From contig JADLZK010001190.1 of NCBI GenBank assembly GCA_015847255.1, positions 62,001 through 126,000 on the forward strand: 64,000 nucleotides of DNA. The letters are read 5' to 3'. The position numbers and the translations under genes are program-made. Under the pieces are notes generated by a model that was not told the DNA's origin, made no database searches, and saw nothing but the letters and a program-made list of their open reading frames with translations. The stretch is from Hyparrhenia diplandra. Taxonomy: Eukaryota; Streptophyta; Magnoliopsida; Poales; Poaceae. Shown one piece after another: positions 1 through 12,140 of this stretch; the stretch's first letter is position 1, and the number at the start of each line of letters is the position of its first letter.

Positions 1-677
1 CGCCAGAGAGCAACCTCTTCCGCTCAGCCCGGCACCGAGATCACCACCACCATGCGCGCCAGCTTCGGGACATCCAGCACCTATGGGACCTCTACACCTC
101 CCCCTCGCCAACACGGACCCGTGCACCACCCAGCCGCAACTCCACGGCAACACCACTAGCCGACCACCACCCCTACCACAAGTTTTAGCCGGGTCTCAAG
201 ATGCGGCGCCTCCAAGGAGGGAACGACGCCGCTGACGCCGCCATCGCATGTCCAAGAGGACTCGGTTTTCACCCTGAGAATCCCACGCTCCAAGGACATG
301 GATGCCCTCAATGGTGCGCCCAGCAGGGAGAACGACGACCCAAAGGCCGCCGCCACCATTGCCACCGACGAAGCGGTAGTGAAGGCTTTCGCCCGTCTCG
401 GCACCATGCCTGCCGCACACGCTCAGCCCTGCCAGGAGCACGCCCTCCACCACACCTCGCCGCCACCAGAGAAAGCCCGACACCCCCAAGGCACCACCAC
501 GGCACCACGAGCAAGCACCTGACGGCGCCCAGCCCCCCACCAAGGAGGCGCTGTACCAGAATCGCCTACGCGAAGGGGAGGAGGAGCAGCAGCCATCAAA
601 CCTGAAACCAGCCGCCCACGTGAGAACACCTCCGTCCCAACCATCTCCGTCGGCGAGTAGGTAGAGCCGGGCGACCC
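1..677. repeat. GC-rich repeat-like sequence, left arm of the nest
   Basis: The stretch is rich in proline, arginine and alanine codons in several overlapping frames, but none has a recognisable domain and no frame dominates. Around 205-260 it resembles the sequence at about 62818-62885: both have a 'cctccaaggagg' core followed by 'gacgcc' and a 'ggttttcaccc' block. This suggests a dispersed repeat rather than a unique gene. It is interrupted at 677 by a solo LTR and probably resumes at 25908. I could not assign a transposon class. Confidence 0.45.
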
Positions 678-1558
678 CGTTGACACCTATTATAGCATAA
701 TATTAATACTCAACTAAATATGAAATAAGGGCGTAAAATGAATATCAACATAGACTAGGGGCTTTACTAACATATATAATTCCACGAGCTTTGGTGATTT
801 ATATCTTTTCAGGGACTTAATAGATAAATACAGAGAAGAATGGAGAAAGTTTCGGAATATACATCTCATACGATGACAAGACTTGACCGTGAAGTAACTC
901 GACTCAAATTGTGGACTCAAACACTCTAGAAGATACCAGAAGACACCATAAGAAATGAGAGATCGAGAGGACACAAGGGCCTGGCGGCCGCCAGGGCCAT
1001 TTAAGCTGGCCGCCAGGGTCCTAAGCCCAATCCAGCCGATCTTCTAGGTCAGCTTGTAACCGACTTTGAGGTTGTATCTACACCGTTATTGAAGGCCGGT
1101 TTGATCCAATGGTCATCGTTCATCGCCAAGGCCTATATAAGAAGACCCCCTGACCCCAGGGTGAAACCCTAATTCATTCTACTTCATTCTATTCATTATC
1201 TCTCAGTTGTAGAGGTATCCCAATGTAAGGATAACCTCTCTCTTAGGGATTAGTGAATTAGAAGTAGATTAGTCATGTAATTAGAAGTAGATTAGCCATG
1301 TAATTAGAAGTAGATTAGATCTAAATAAGATCTAATCAAGAGTAAAGGAGAGTGGAGCTATGCTCCTGTTCTGGAGATGTCTACAGAGTATGGTATGTCT
1401 TTATATCTTCTCTACAAGACTTATGTGATTCATATATTTATCTTCTCTATTTACTTCCATGACTTTTATATATTTGGTTAAGTATAGTTGTTATGCTATT
1501 GCATGGGATCTCCGCTCGTATTGAGGACTCTAGTTATTCCGGGTAGCTAGAGTAGTAA
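678..1558 (+). mobile_element. Solo LTR of non-autonomous element B, left part
   Basis: This segment is the reverse complement of the LTR seen at 1975-3398 and 8464-9888. It starts with a decayed terminus (CGTTGACACC in place of TGTTGACACC). It is cut at 1558 by Gypsy-1 and continues at 25373-25907, for about 1416 bp in total against 1424-1425 bp for the element A LTRs. No internal region remains, so it is a solo LTR. The flanking 5-mers gaccc (673-677) and ggccc (25908-25912) are a near-perfect target-site duplication. It is clearly more diverged than the element A LTRs and therefore older. Confidence 0.8.
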
Positions 1559-1974
1559 TGTCGTGGTCTAATACCACCGTCACAGTAATGTCTGGCTAAT
1601 GCGTGCTCCGAATGGCTTAGCTCTAGAGACAATGACACAAGGTTTATACTGGTTCGGGGCGAAATCAAGCTCCCTAGTCCAGTGTGATCACTATCCGAGC
1701 TCAAATGCTCATACCGGGGTGCGTACAAGCAGATCGAGAGAGGGATCGGGCTCCCAAGTCTCTGGGATTGAGGCAAGTGCCAATATCGAGTGGGATGGGT
1801 GCGTGAGGGAGTGGTGAAGGTTAGCGAGAGCTAATGCTTCCTACTTGCTCCCCCTCCTCACTAGGGACCCTGCCCCTCCTTTTATCGTTGCAAGGGGAGG
1901 AGGACATGCGAGCTCGCGAGCCGAGACGAGAAGAAACAGGGGTGAGAGTCGTAGGACGGGGGTAGGTGGGAGAG
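1559..1974 (-). repeat. Gypsy-1 3' LTR, distal part (U5 end)
   Basis: The segment starts TGTCGTGG and matches 24838-25094 directly and 25095-25367 in inverse. It is interrupted by element A after the target site GAGAG (1970-1974) and resumes at 9894. The whole LTR is about 1123 bp once the insertion is removed. Confidence 0.85.
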
Positions 1975-3398
1975 TGTTGGCATTTGTTAAGTGCTAAAAG
2001 AATATGAAGGATTCTGCAAGCGCACAGAACACCTACCATTGTAGCTTTCCCTAGAATGAGTATTCTAGAGTATCGTATCCATAGGGAAGCTTTAGCTAAA
2101 GAATTCTAATAAGTCACAATCATGTATCCACTAACTTAGCAAACCGCTAGACTATAGTGAGGGGGTAATTGTTAGAGGATAAGTAAATATCACAGCTTAA
2201 AATACTAAACTACCTAAGATATCAAGGAGTAATTAAACTAATCAAGAGGTCAAAGGGAGAGATCAAGGTTCCTGGGTATTTCTCTATTACTTAGGTTCTA
2301 TGATAGCAATTACACCATAACACTTCGGGACATCAGAACACTAGCCACGGAAAGAGATGAGAAGGGGGCTAGGAAGCTCGACTACGGTCCTACAAACACC
2401 AACCCGAACGTGGTGGAATACGCCGGCCATCGTGGCTGTCACCACAGGGCTACCACAAACTATCCAGGGGGGTGGGTGCAATCTCGGGTAATCTATAGCG
2501 TAGACACCATGTCTATACTATCTATTACTACTCTAGCTACCATGAATAACTAGAGTCCTCAATACGAAGGAGATCCCATGCAATAGCATAACAACTATAC
2601 TTAACCATATATGGAAAGCATAAAGTAATAGAAAAGATAAATATTAAAGCATAAGTCTTGTAGAGAAGATATAAAGACATACCATACTCGAAGACATATC
2701 GAACAGGGAGCATAGCTCCACTCTCCTTACTCTTGATTAGATCTAAGTTAGATCTAATCTAGTTCTAATTACATGTCTAATCTATCTCTAATTACATGAT
2801 TAATCTTCTTCTAATCTACTTCTAATTCACTAATCCCCAGAGAGAGGTTATCCTTACATTGGGACACCTCTTACAACCGAGAGATAATGAATTAAAAAAT
2901 TAATTAGAAAAATAATAATAATAATTCCATAGGCCTAGGGGTCTATATATAGGGGTCTTCTTATGTCCCTTCAGCTTCAAGAAGCAATGTGGTACTAATC
3001 CTTTCGCCATATCTCATTATAATATAAATATGTCTTCATGGGCCAAATTCTGATTTAGGCCCAATTAATCCCAGGCCATATTCTAGAATCTTCCATTACT
3101 TGTAATATTAATATCTTCTTATTCGAGCCCAAATATAGCAAAAATAATATATCCGTTTCGATCGTCTCGACGAGCTCTTTACAATGGTGCTATCTTGGAA
3201 TATGTTTGTAACATGTTTTATGCTTCATATGTCTTGCAAACTCTAGGCTTTTCCCTGTTTAGTCCCCTCGAAAATATATAAATCACCAAAACTTGTGGAA
3301 CTATATTAGTCAAGCCCCTAGTCTATGTGATAAGTCATTTTAAGCCCTTATTTTATGTTTAGTTGACTATTAATATTATGCTATAACAGGTGTCAACA
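1975..3398 (-). repeat. Element A 3' LTR
   Basis: Reads TGTTGGCATTTG...GGTGTCAACA on the + strand. It is near-identical to 8464-9888; many differences are short indels in homopolymers, and the tip near 2025 differs by a few bases. Confidence 0.92.
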
Positions 3399-3413
3399 AG
3401 TTCCCCCAAGCTT
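3399..3413 (-). other. Polypurine tract of element A
   Basis: On the - strand this reads AAGCTTGGGGGAACT and directly abuts the TGTTGACACC start of the 3' LTR, the expected place and composition for plus-strand priming. Confidence 0.8.
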
Positions 3414-6400
3414 ACCCTTTGCTAGTCCCTAGCAAAGCCAAACTTAGCAATGGATCAGGAGTTGCTACAACGCTTTCACACCTCAAAAGTACACATGCTT
3501 TCAAACAAAAATTTCTCTCCAGATAGGAATACTTTTTCAAAACATCAACTTACTCATATTACCTCTTACCTTTTGGGGCTTATATCTTTTTCTTCAATCT
3601 TGGGTAATTGAAAGATAGAACAAATCAAGTCGAACACTATATCTCAAACTCTTTTTGATCAACTGTCCTTACGGAGTTTTTGCTGATTTTCTAAATAAAA
3701 CTCTAAATTCCTCAGTATGACTCTCTCTAATCTCTCATTTGTGGTATTTGTGGATCCTCTCTAAGACAATAAGGTAGTGTTGCCTTTCTCTCAGAATATG
3801 TAGTATTTTTGGCTAAGGCAGTAGCACACTATGCCTTCTTCTCTATCACCCTATATCTAAGGCTTATATGTGGAGTTCATAGGTGGGAGAAGACTAAACT
3901 TACTTACTAAGCATATATTGTAAATTCAAGCAATGGATCCAAAGTTACAAGTCACACTGATCAAGTGGTGCATGTGTATGGTGGATAGAATATAGATGGT
4001 AGGGAATGTAGTAAAGCATGTAGTGGAGTGAATAGAATAGATGATGGGAAATCTTACTTTTGCTCCTTGAGGAATCTTCTCTCTTTTGAATTTGGCAATT
4101 TTATAGAGAACCTGGGTTGTATCTTTTTCTTTCTTTCTTTTTTTTTTTTTCTTTTATGGAGAGGCGAGCATCTTAGTACCCATTGTTTTCATCGGACACA
4201 TGTCCATTTTTTTAACTCTCCTTTATTCTCTTTTTTTCTTAGAGAGGTGGGTCCTACTCACCCTTGGACTTGTGTCCATTTTTCTCTCTCTTTTATTTTT
4301 AGAGATGTGGGCTCTACTCGCCCTCGAACACTTGTTCATTTTTCATCTCTTCTCTTTAGGGAGGTAGGCTCTACTCGCCCGTAGGACACTTGTCCATTTT
4401 TCAACTCCCTCTTTTTTTTTTAATCTACAACCCAGATCTCTTTTGCAAAAACTTTTTGAGAGGTAAAATATAATGGAGCTTTTTGTAAGACATTGGCTAG
4501 CAATGAATGAGTGAATGGGTATAGGAAATATTTTTGGTTGTTCTCTCCCAGGATAGGAGTAGAACATTTTTAGTAGATATTTGGTGGATGCTTTGTGGAT
4601 GCGTACTTCCAGGTAGAAGTAGCATAAATGCAAGTGGATAGAGTGGAGTGGAATAAAGTGTGGTGTAGTGGAGTGTACATGATCAGCATGACAAGTTTCT
4701 AAGGGTCAACAAAGATTGAACAAACTCAATGCAAGCAAGCAGCCTATATATATGTCAAAAAGTTTTTCTAATCTAGGGAGCATGTATATATGGCTGTGGT
4801 AGGAGGTTCAACACTCTTGTCACACAGGAACTTATCATGTGCACTTTAATTTTCAAAAGATAAATCTCCGTAAATTTAGTATCACTAGGAGTAAGATAAA
4901 TAGTAGCTCGGACTCTCATATATCATATCCGTCAATTACCTAGACTTTAGAGCAAGCATTTGCTACCCATGTGTTTCAGGTTCAGAGTAAATTTCAAGTC
5001 AAAGCAGCTTGCATTAGAAGCTTAAGAGAAATTAAGTTTGAAAGGTAGGTACTTGAAAGGTATTACGACGAGCAACTATTCATCATTTCCAAGGCTAGAG
5101 ATTATCTTTAGAGTTTATTTTATTACCACACTCTAATAAAGACTCTTTAGTAAAGACTAGATAGACTCTATTTATTTGGTTTTCTTAATTAAGCATCTTT
5201 TTATTTCTTTTTAATAAAACAAATAAATCTAGCTAAAATTAAATAAGGTAAAGGAATACTTATACGGATATATGGGGGTTGCCCTCCCCCAATTTGGATG
5301 TTGACATAGTCTTTGATGTTCTTAATGGTTGGAAGTAGAGGTAGATTGTGATGGTGGTGATTGATCTTCTTTAACGCTGGACACCATGTGTGTCATGTCT
5401 CTCTTCCTTGGAATCCTGCTGAACTCAAATAGACAACAAAACTAGTAGAACTTGATTAAGCGTTAGGGGTTAGCCACGTTGCTTTTGTCCTGTCTCGAAA
5501 TCTTTCAAAGAACATTAAATATTTTTGGGGTTTTCTATGCAAATAAGGATTAACGATGCATGCATATTTATTTTATTTTTATGCCACCACAGTAAATATC
5601 CTTGTGGGTTGTTACACACCACAAAATTACTCACATGGGGCTTAGAGTTTTTCAAAGTAAATGCAACAAATAAATATTTATTTTTTTTTCTAATGCAAGG
5701 CTTGTGCTATAATGTAAATATGCTAAAGAAAAACAATTATGCAATGCAATAAGGTAAATATGGATAACTACCGATCTTACCTTTTTCGGCGAGGGTTCAG
5801 TGTTTTAAGTCCTCTCGAACGAGACTTCTTACCTTGTTGTTTCCTTGAGTGTATTATCCGATCTTGACGGTCGTGCTCCTTGAGATCGTGAAGAAACCAT
5901 GTCACCCATGTTCTTTGCCTTATGAGTTGCAAAGTGAAGCATTGATGTAGGCAGCGTCTTGTTTAGTGTGCATGCTTGCAAGACATTCACTTGTTGAATT
6001 CTAGAGAGACTGGTAGGCTTCTCCACCATTTTGCTCAAAGTGTGTCCCGCTTTGCAAAGTCAAGGTAGAGATCAAGTGCATGGGCTGTTGGTGGGGAAAA
6101 CACCAACATAACCAAAACATTATTTATTCTTCTCTAACCATAGGCACATCAAACAAGATAGAGTTGATTTATTATATACTTTTCTTAAATCTAACTTGGG
6201 TGACAAGATCGAGAAGATTGAGCATGATTGTTTGTGATTAAAACATTCGACAGATCAAAACATACTCGTTGATTCTTGAAAGGTTTTTCTTATCTAAACA
6301 CCAAAGGCATGATTATGAATATGTTCTTCCAAAACAAGGCAAGCAATATTCTAACTTACAAGATGAGGACTAAAAGATCAAGAGAATGGTGGTAAGAACA

Positions 6401-8438
6401 CTTAAAGAAATAAAACATGTTGAGCTAATGAAATTGGATCATGCAAGGTTGTTACTCTAACATGTTTTATTCTTTATTTATGAACAAGACATACTTTAGA
6501 TAAAGCTTAAGTAATGACAACTTACCTTAAGATGTTACCTTATTATTGGAATGGGACAGCGTAACACCTTGTGGTGGTCCTTTTCTTCTATGGCCTCTTG
6601 TGTATCTTGTTCCACACTTGTCTCCTTTATTGCATCGTCCTTTCTTTCTTGTTCTTTAAATTGCACTTGGACCTTTTTTTTGCTCCTCTCATGATTTTAT
6701 TCCTGCAATATTAGTTGACAACATATACCCGAAGGAATACAAGTAATTGTAAACAAGGGTAGAATTATCATGGAGCTTAAGGTTTCTTTTATGCCAGAAA
6801 AAGTTTTGATTGGATATTTTATATGCTCACCATTACTTTCTCTCTAGTTGGAAATTTTATGATATCTTAAGTTTGATTTTTATGTATGACATTTATTAAC
6901 TATTCAAACTTAGAGAGAGACAAGGTAATAGTGAGTAGGAGGATTGCAAACCAGCATGTCGAGTGACGGAGCTTGAGAAGAGGAAGAGTATTGTCGATGA
7001 TCTTTAGAGGAATCGACCTTCCTCCCCCATGCTTGAGCCTTTTCTGTCACTCAAAGACTTCAAGTGTGAATCTTTGAATCATCCCTATTTATGTGTTGCA
7101 ATCACCATGTCCTTAGATGTTGTTCATCCTTTGTTCCTGTCTTTGATGTTCTTGTGGCCCATTGCTTTGTCCATCCACTTCTGTTGAGTGATTACTTTTC
7201 ATGATCGTGTTGTATGGCACTCTTCTTTATTGAGCGGACATAGCCGCAGACCTCTCCCCGCAAACTGTTAGTGGACACATACCCGAGGGAATATACAACA
7301 TGGTTGAAGCAGGGGTTATTGTCCAAGGTTTATATGATTTTATCTATGCTAATGAAAAGGGGGTTCTTTTGATTACTCTTAGCACAGATTTTATTTATTC
7401 ATGTCTTATAACACATTTTTTTTTATGGCTGCACTCTAGTATGTGGATCAAGGCAAAGATAACTTGTAGCAAAAGATAGAGTGAATGATATTTGATACTT
7501 ACAATTCTTCCATTAATGATGAATGAATCGAGTCTCCTTTTGCACAAAGTTGAAGTTCATTATATGCCTTGTTTCATCTCGATATGAGTTCACCTCTTGA
7601 CTTTCTCCGGTTGGATTTGAGAGTTTTCTACAAGGGTTAGTCCAACAAAATATCCAATGTCTACGCAAGCAATTCTCAGTTCAATAACCAAACTAGACTC
7701 CATGTCTAATTCAATTAAGGAAGGCATTTTAACCTAAGCACCACGCTTTAATTTAATTTAAAAGCCTTTGGAAGCATGTACACTACTTCCAAACCAAAAC
7801 ATACCATAGCAAACAAAGGTAACTTGAAAGCATTATAGAGATTTATCCAATTAGAGACGAAAAGAGCATGATCATGGTGAGATTTTTTTTTTCTTTCTTT
7901 TTAGATGCAAACAACATGGATGGATGTATGCAAAGGAACTAATCATGCAATGGATCTACTATGAGAAAACATAAACTAAGTGGAGTGAATGCATGAGTTG
8001 ATCAAGTAAACATGCAATGCAATGCAAGAAATTAAATGATAACTACTCAATTAATTTATAGTCCATGAGCAAGACTTTCTCACCTTTTAATCATACTTAC
8101 CATGATGTGCGGCTTCTATGTGCGTCACTTGAGATGTATTCATTGAATTCTTGTGACGGCGACTTCTTCTTCATTCTATACATGGTTAAAATAATATATA
8201 TTTAAATACATACCTTTGAGATGGCAGGGGTTCCAATGTATAATGAATCTTGAATGATCAGGCACCCCTGGGTTCTTCAATCTTTTATTTTCTCGTGGAA
8301 TCTTGTCGGAAGATCACAACGACATCTTTTGACCTGTCTATTCCACAACTCAACAGAACAAGAGTAATCCTACTAAAGCTAGTGATATACTAAATTAGCG
8401 ACATCATGATCATCATTAGAATCTTCAGGCCAATTGCT
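3414..8438. other. Non-coding interior of element A
   Basis: AT-rich sequence without a plausible coding frame on either strand. It contains a T-rich minisatellite (about 4170-4420). I see no gag, protease or polymerase motif, and no host gene fragment that I recognise. Confidence 0.75.
4170..4420. repeat. T-rich minisatellite inside element A
   Basis: Four imperfect copies of a unit of about 60-70 bp. Each has a 'gtgggctctactcgccc' type core followed by 'cttgtccatttttc' and a CT-rich tail. Copies begin near 4168, 4237, 4300 and 4358. Confidence 0.65.
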
Positions 8439-8456
8439 TCCCCGGCAACGGCGCCA
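8439..8456 (-). other. Primer-binding site of element A (tRNA-Asp)
   Basis: On the - strand this 18-mer reads TGGCGCCGTTGCCGGGGA. It is the complement of the 3' end of plant tRNA-Asp (…TCCCCGGCAACGGCG plus CCA), as I recall that tRNA. It lies 7 nt inside the 5' LTR. Confidence 0.85.
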
Positions 8457-8463
8457 AAAAGCT

Positions 8464-9888
8464 TGTTGGCATTTGTTAAGTGCTAAAAGAATATGAAGGA
8501 TTCTGCAAGCGTTTACGTAACACCTACCATTGTAGCTTTTCCCTAGAATGAGTATTCTAGAGTATCGTATCCACAGGGAAACTTTGGCTAAAAGAATTCT
8601 AATAAGTCACAATCATGTATCCACTAACTTAGCAAACCGCTAGACTATAGTGAGGGGTAATTGTTAGAGGATAAGTAAATATCACACTTAAAATACTAAA
8701 CTACCTAAGATATCAAGGAGTAATTAAACTAATCAAGAGGTCAAAGGGAGAGATCAAGGTTCCTGGGTATTTCTCTATTACTTAGGTTCTATGATAGCAA
8801 TTACACCATAACACTTGAGGACATCAGAACACTAGCCACGGAAAGAGATGAGAAGGGGGCTAGGAAGCTCGACTACGGTCCTACAAACACCAACCCGAAC
8901 GTGGTGGAATACGTCGCCATCGGGGCTGTCACCACCGGGGCTACCACAAACTATCCGTGGGGTGGGTGCAATCTCAGGTAATCTATAGCGTAGACACCAT
9001 GTCTATACTATCTATTACTACTCTAGCTACCATGAATAACTAGAGTCCTCAATACGAGCGGAGATCCCATGCAATAGCATAACAACTATACTTAACCATA
9101 TATGGAAAGCATAAAGTAATAGAAAAGATAAATATTAAAGCATAAGTCTTGTAGAGAAGATATAAAAGATATACCATACCGAAGACATATCGAGCAGGAG
9201 CATAGCTCCACTCTCCTTTACTCTTGATTAGATCTAAGTTAGATCTAATCTAGTTCTAATTACATGTCTAATCTATCTCTAATTACATGATTAATCTTCT
9301 TCTAATCTACTTCTAATTCACTAATCCCAGAGAGAGGTTATCCTTACATTGGGACACCTCTACAAGCGAGAGATAATGAATTAAAAATTAATTAGAAAAA
9401 TAATAATAATAATTCCATAGGCCTAGGGGTCTATATATAGGGGTCTTCTTATGTCCCTTCAGCTTCAGCAAGCAATGTGGTACTAATCCTTTCGCCATAT
9501 CTCATTATAATATAAATATATCTTCATGGGCCAAATTCTGATTTAGGCCCAATTAATCCCGCAGGCCATATTCTAGAATCTTCCATTACTTGTAATATTA
9601 ATATCTTCTTATTTTGAGCTCCAAATATAGCAAATAATATATCCGTTTCGATCGTCTCGACGAGCTCTTTACAATGGTGCTATCTTGGAATATGTTTGTA
9701 ACATGTTTTATGCTTCATATGTCTTGCAAACTCTAGGCTTTTCCCTGTTTAGTCCCCTCGAAAATATATAAATCACCAAAACTTGTGGAACTATATTAGT
9801 CAAGCCCCTAGTCTATGTGATAAGTCATTTTAAGCCCTTATTTTATGTTTAGTTGACTATTAATATTATGCTATAACAGGTGTCAACA
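8464..9888 (-). repeat. Element A 5' LTR
   Basis: TG...CA LTR of 1425 bp, followed at 9889 by the target duplication GAGAG and then by the rest of the Gypsy-1 LTR. Confidence 0.92.
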
Positions 9889-9893
9889 GAGAG

Positions 9894-10600
9894 CTCTCCG
9901 GACGAGCTCATTGGTCGGTCGGAGCTTCCCAGAGCTCCCGACGGCTTTGGCTCGCTGAAATCGGTCGCCGCCGCACGCGAGAATCCAGGTGCGGGCGGTG
10001 GTCGGGCGTCGTGCCGTCCCCGATCGTGGTTGGAACCGGTCCCGTCGTCATGGGGGCGCGACCATACCATGGATGAGGTGTGCATACGTCGTTTTGTACT
10101 TGGGGGTGCTTGTAGCGGTATTTGTTGGAGTCGACGGGTATGGAGAGGTGGCCCGATTAGATCCTTCGTCATCGTGTCCTCGCGTGGCGGCAGTGCCGTC
10201 GGGGAGAGTGGTTGGCCAACTCCCGTACTTGCAATCTTCCACGCGGCGCCGGACGGACGAGCTCGTTGGCGGACGTCGTCGCGCCGCTCGTTGAGTTGGA
10301 GCTCGAGCGAGACGGAAAGACGTCCTGTTTGGAGAGCTCGTGTGCGTAGGTCTGAAGAGGTCGTTTAGCGGAGACCTCAAGCGAGGCGGAGAGAGGTCTC
10401 CCCTCTGAGAGAGCTCGTGCTCGGGAGAGTTTGACCGTGGCGGGGACGGTTACCGATGAAGCTCGTCCTCGACGTGGATCCCCTTGGCTCGGGAGAGCCC
10501 GAATGAGACGGAGGCGGAGCTTTCCGGTGGTTGCCACCGAGACATGGTGTCGAGGGCTTTTAGTTGATTGATTGGGGCGCCCCGGATATCGATCCCCACA
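9894..10600 (-). repeat. Gypsy-1 3' LTR, proximal part (U3 end)
   Basis: Continues the LTR interrupted at 1974. It ends in 'atatcgatccccaca', so on the - strand the LTR starts TGTGGGGATCGATAT. The second Tat-like element of the window ends in nearly the same way at 49147. The region is dense in GAGCTC palindromes. Confidence 0.8.
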
Positions 10601-10620
10601 AGAGTAGCCCCAGTATTTGG
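10601..10620 (-). other. Polypurine tract region of Gypsy-1
   Basis: On the - strand it reads AAATACTGGGGCTACTCT directly before the LTR start. Such 'GGGGCTACT' sequences commonly precede the 3' LTR of RIRE2-type elements. Confidence 0.6.
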
Positions 10621-11477
10621 GGAGAGGATGTCTTCCCCGGATGCTTGTTCGGCGTGATGGCCGTTTGCGGGAGTTTTGATTTTTACTGGGTCGGTGCGCG
10701 CGGCACTTTCGGGGTGTAGCTTTCGAGGCTCCGTGAGAGCGGAGAGTTCTCGCGGAGGCTTTTTGGAATTTTCGTGGGCTCGTAGACCCATGCCCCTTGC
10801 AGGCGTGCGCAAAGGGTGGTGAGCTCGAACCCAACCTTACCTCGTTGGCCGAGGCCGGGTGCTCGATGAGCTGATAGCGGATTGTCCAGGTGAGGTCCGA
10901 GCTCGTCAGCTCGTTCGTTCGATCAGCCGGTGGATCGACCTCAGATTCCGAGAGCCCGACACCCGTGTCCTCGAGCCCCGAGCGTGGCTGGGGTCGAGAT
11001 GCTCCCCTCGTTTGGCGAGGATAGCCCGGAGTCGTTCGTGGCCCTCGGTGACTGGAGGCGCGCAAAAACAAAGCCCCGGAGTCTCTTCGGAAGCTCGGGC
11101 GCGGGGCCGTCGGTGCGCTTTCGTGTGGCGCTCCTTACCGGTGCCCCTGGGCGGCTCTCAGAGCTCTTCGTGTCGAGCTCGCCTTTCGAACCCTTGGACG
11201 GCGAGCTCGTGCGTCGAGCTCTATCGTTGAGCTTCGAAAATCTGACCGTTGCGTCGAGCTCTCGGGCATTTACCTCGTGGTAAAATGACCGTTGGGATAT
11301 TTCCGTTAGGATTTTTACCGTTGGACGGGGGTTATCCCATTAACGCTGTGGCCGTCGGACTTCCGCCAGGTGGCAGACACGCAGTGATATCGCGATGGCC
11401 GTTGCGGGCGGATGCGGCGTGGGCGGGCCCTACCACGGCGGTTTTTGCCTCGGGGCTTCCGTCGCGCCCCCTGAGCT
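10621..11477. other. Gypsy-1 interior between PPT and antisense promoter
   Basis: Non-coding for pol. The section from about 11097 is matched in the second Tat-like element from about 43850 onward, including a run of 'ttaccgttgg' type repeats (about 11280-11340 against 44030-44075). The paired conservation suggests a promoter-proximal region for the + strand ORF that follows. Confidence 0.5.
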
Positions 11478-11489
11478 TTATAAATAGGC
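11478..11489 (+). promoter_or_regulatory. TATA box for the opposite-strand ORF of Gypsy-1
   Basis: 'tttataaatagg' lies about 180 bp upstream of the + strand reading frame near 11664. An equivalent 'ctataaatgg' sits at 44222 in the second Tat-like element, also upstream of the homologous + strand ORF. Conservation of position supports a real promoter. Confidence 0.5.
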
Positions 11490-11555
11490 GGGGATCGGGG
11501 GGGACGGATCCACCTTCCCTCTCCCCCTTGCTTCTACAGAAAAAAAGAAGAGCAT

Positions 11556-11557
<2 letters not shown>

Positions 11558-11595
<38 letters not shown>
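11558..11595. repeat. (GA)n microsatellite
   Basis: Uninterrupted GA repeat of about 19 units, between the TATA box and the + strand ORF. Confidence 0.95.
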
Positions 11596-11597
<2 letters not shown>

Positions 11598-11663
11598 ATC
11601 TTCCGTTCAGATCCAATCCCCTCTGCTTCCCTGCTTTCGGCGGCCCGCCTCCGGGAGCGCGAG

Positions 11664-12027
11664 ATGGGCACGTGGCGGCGAACGGCAAATGACCCCCTCT
11701 TGGAGCCGGTCTTTGCCGCCCGTCGGCGGGCTGCCGCACCCGGCGACGGAGGCCCGGGAGTGGATTATTCCGCCCGACATCGCCACGAGATCCCGATCCG
11801 CCGCCGGGGTATGTGGTGTCGTTCGTGGCCTTCCACGAGCTTGGGCTCGGCGTGCCCGTAAACGACTTCTTCCGCGGCCTGTTCGCGTATTGGGGCGTCG
11901 AGCTCCAAGATTTGACGCCGAGAGCGGCATCCGGCTGTTCTCGGCGTTCGTGATCTTTGTGCGAAGGATGGTTGGGGATTCCCCCAACCGGGAGCTCTTC
12001 AAGTATTTCATCTACGCCAAGATCCGG
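11664..12027 (+). pseudogene. Gypsy-1 opposite-strand ORF, first part
   Basis: In shifting frames the + strand encodes wording such as 'FVAFHELGLGVP' followed by 'NDFFRGL' and, further on, 'NRELFKYFIYAKIR'. The same segment appears in the second Tat-like element at about 44555-44730 ('PTGSSSSITSS' frame and its neighbours). I recall such proteins as the extra ORFs of Tat-lineage elements, encoded opposite to pol and of unknown function. The frame is broken by indels and by insertion of element C at about 12028; the continuation lies after 15640. Confidence 0.6.
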
Positions 12028-12059
12028 TGACATCATCTTTTATTCACCCTCATTTTTTC

Positions 12060-12140
12060 AATTTTTTTTTTTTTTTCTTCTTTTTTTTCATCTCTTCTTT
12101 CTTTTTTCAATTCTTTTTTTTTTTTTTTTTTTTTTTTTAG
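12060..12140. repeat. Poly-T/CT-rich tract with short duplication
   Basis: Long T tracts separate two copies of 'tgacatcatcttttattcaccctcat' (starting about 12028 and 12153), so this edge of element C has a local tandem duplication of about 125 bp. Confidence 0.8.

Larger units (their letters stand above)
1975..9888 (-). mobile_element. Element A: complete non-coding LTR retrotransposon (LARD/Dasheng-like)
   Basis: Two LTRs of 1424 and 1425 bp, both TG...CA, flank a 5065-bp interior. The 5-bp duplication GAGAG lies at 1970-1974 and 9889-9893. Just inside the right LTR is a primer-binding site complementary to the 3' end of plant tRNA-Asp; just inside the left LTR is a purine tract. The element therefore points left. 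The interior has no open reading frame longer than about 120 codons and no gag or pol similarity, so it must depend on enzymes from another element. The LTRs are very similar, which implies a recent insertion. The overall plan (non-coding interior, intact LTR, PBS and PPT) matches large non-autonomous retrotransposon derivatives of grasses. Confidence 0.9.

Noticed and set aside
9880..11283. Several overlapping frames of 100-300 codons on both strands.
   Set aside because: They lie in the GC-rich Gypsy-1 LTR and adjoining interior, overlap one another and show no domain.
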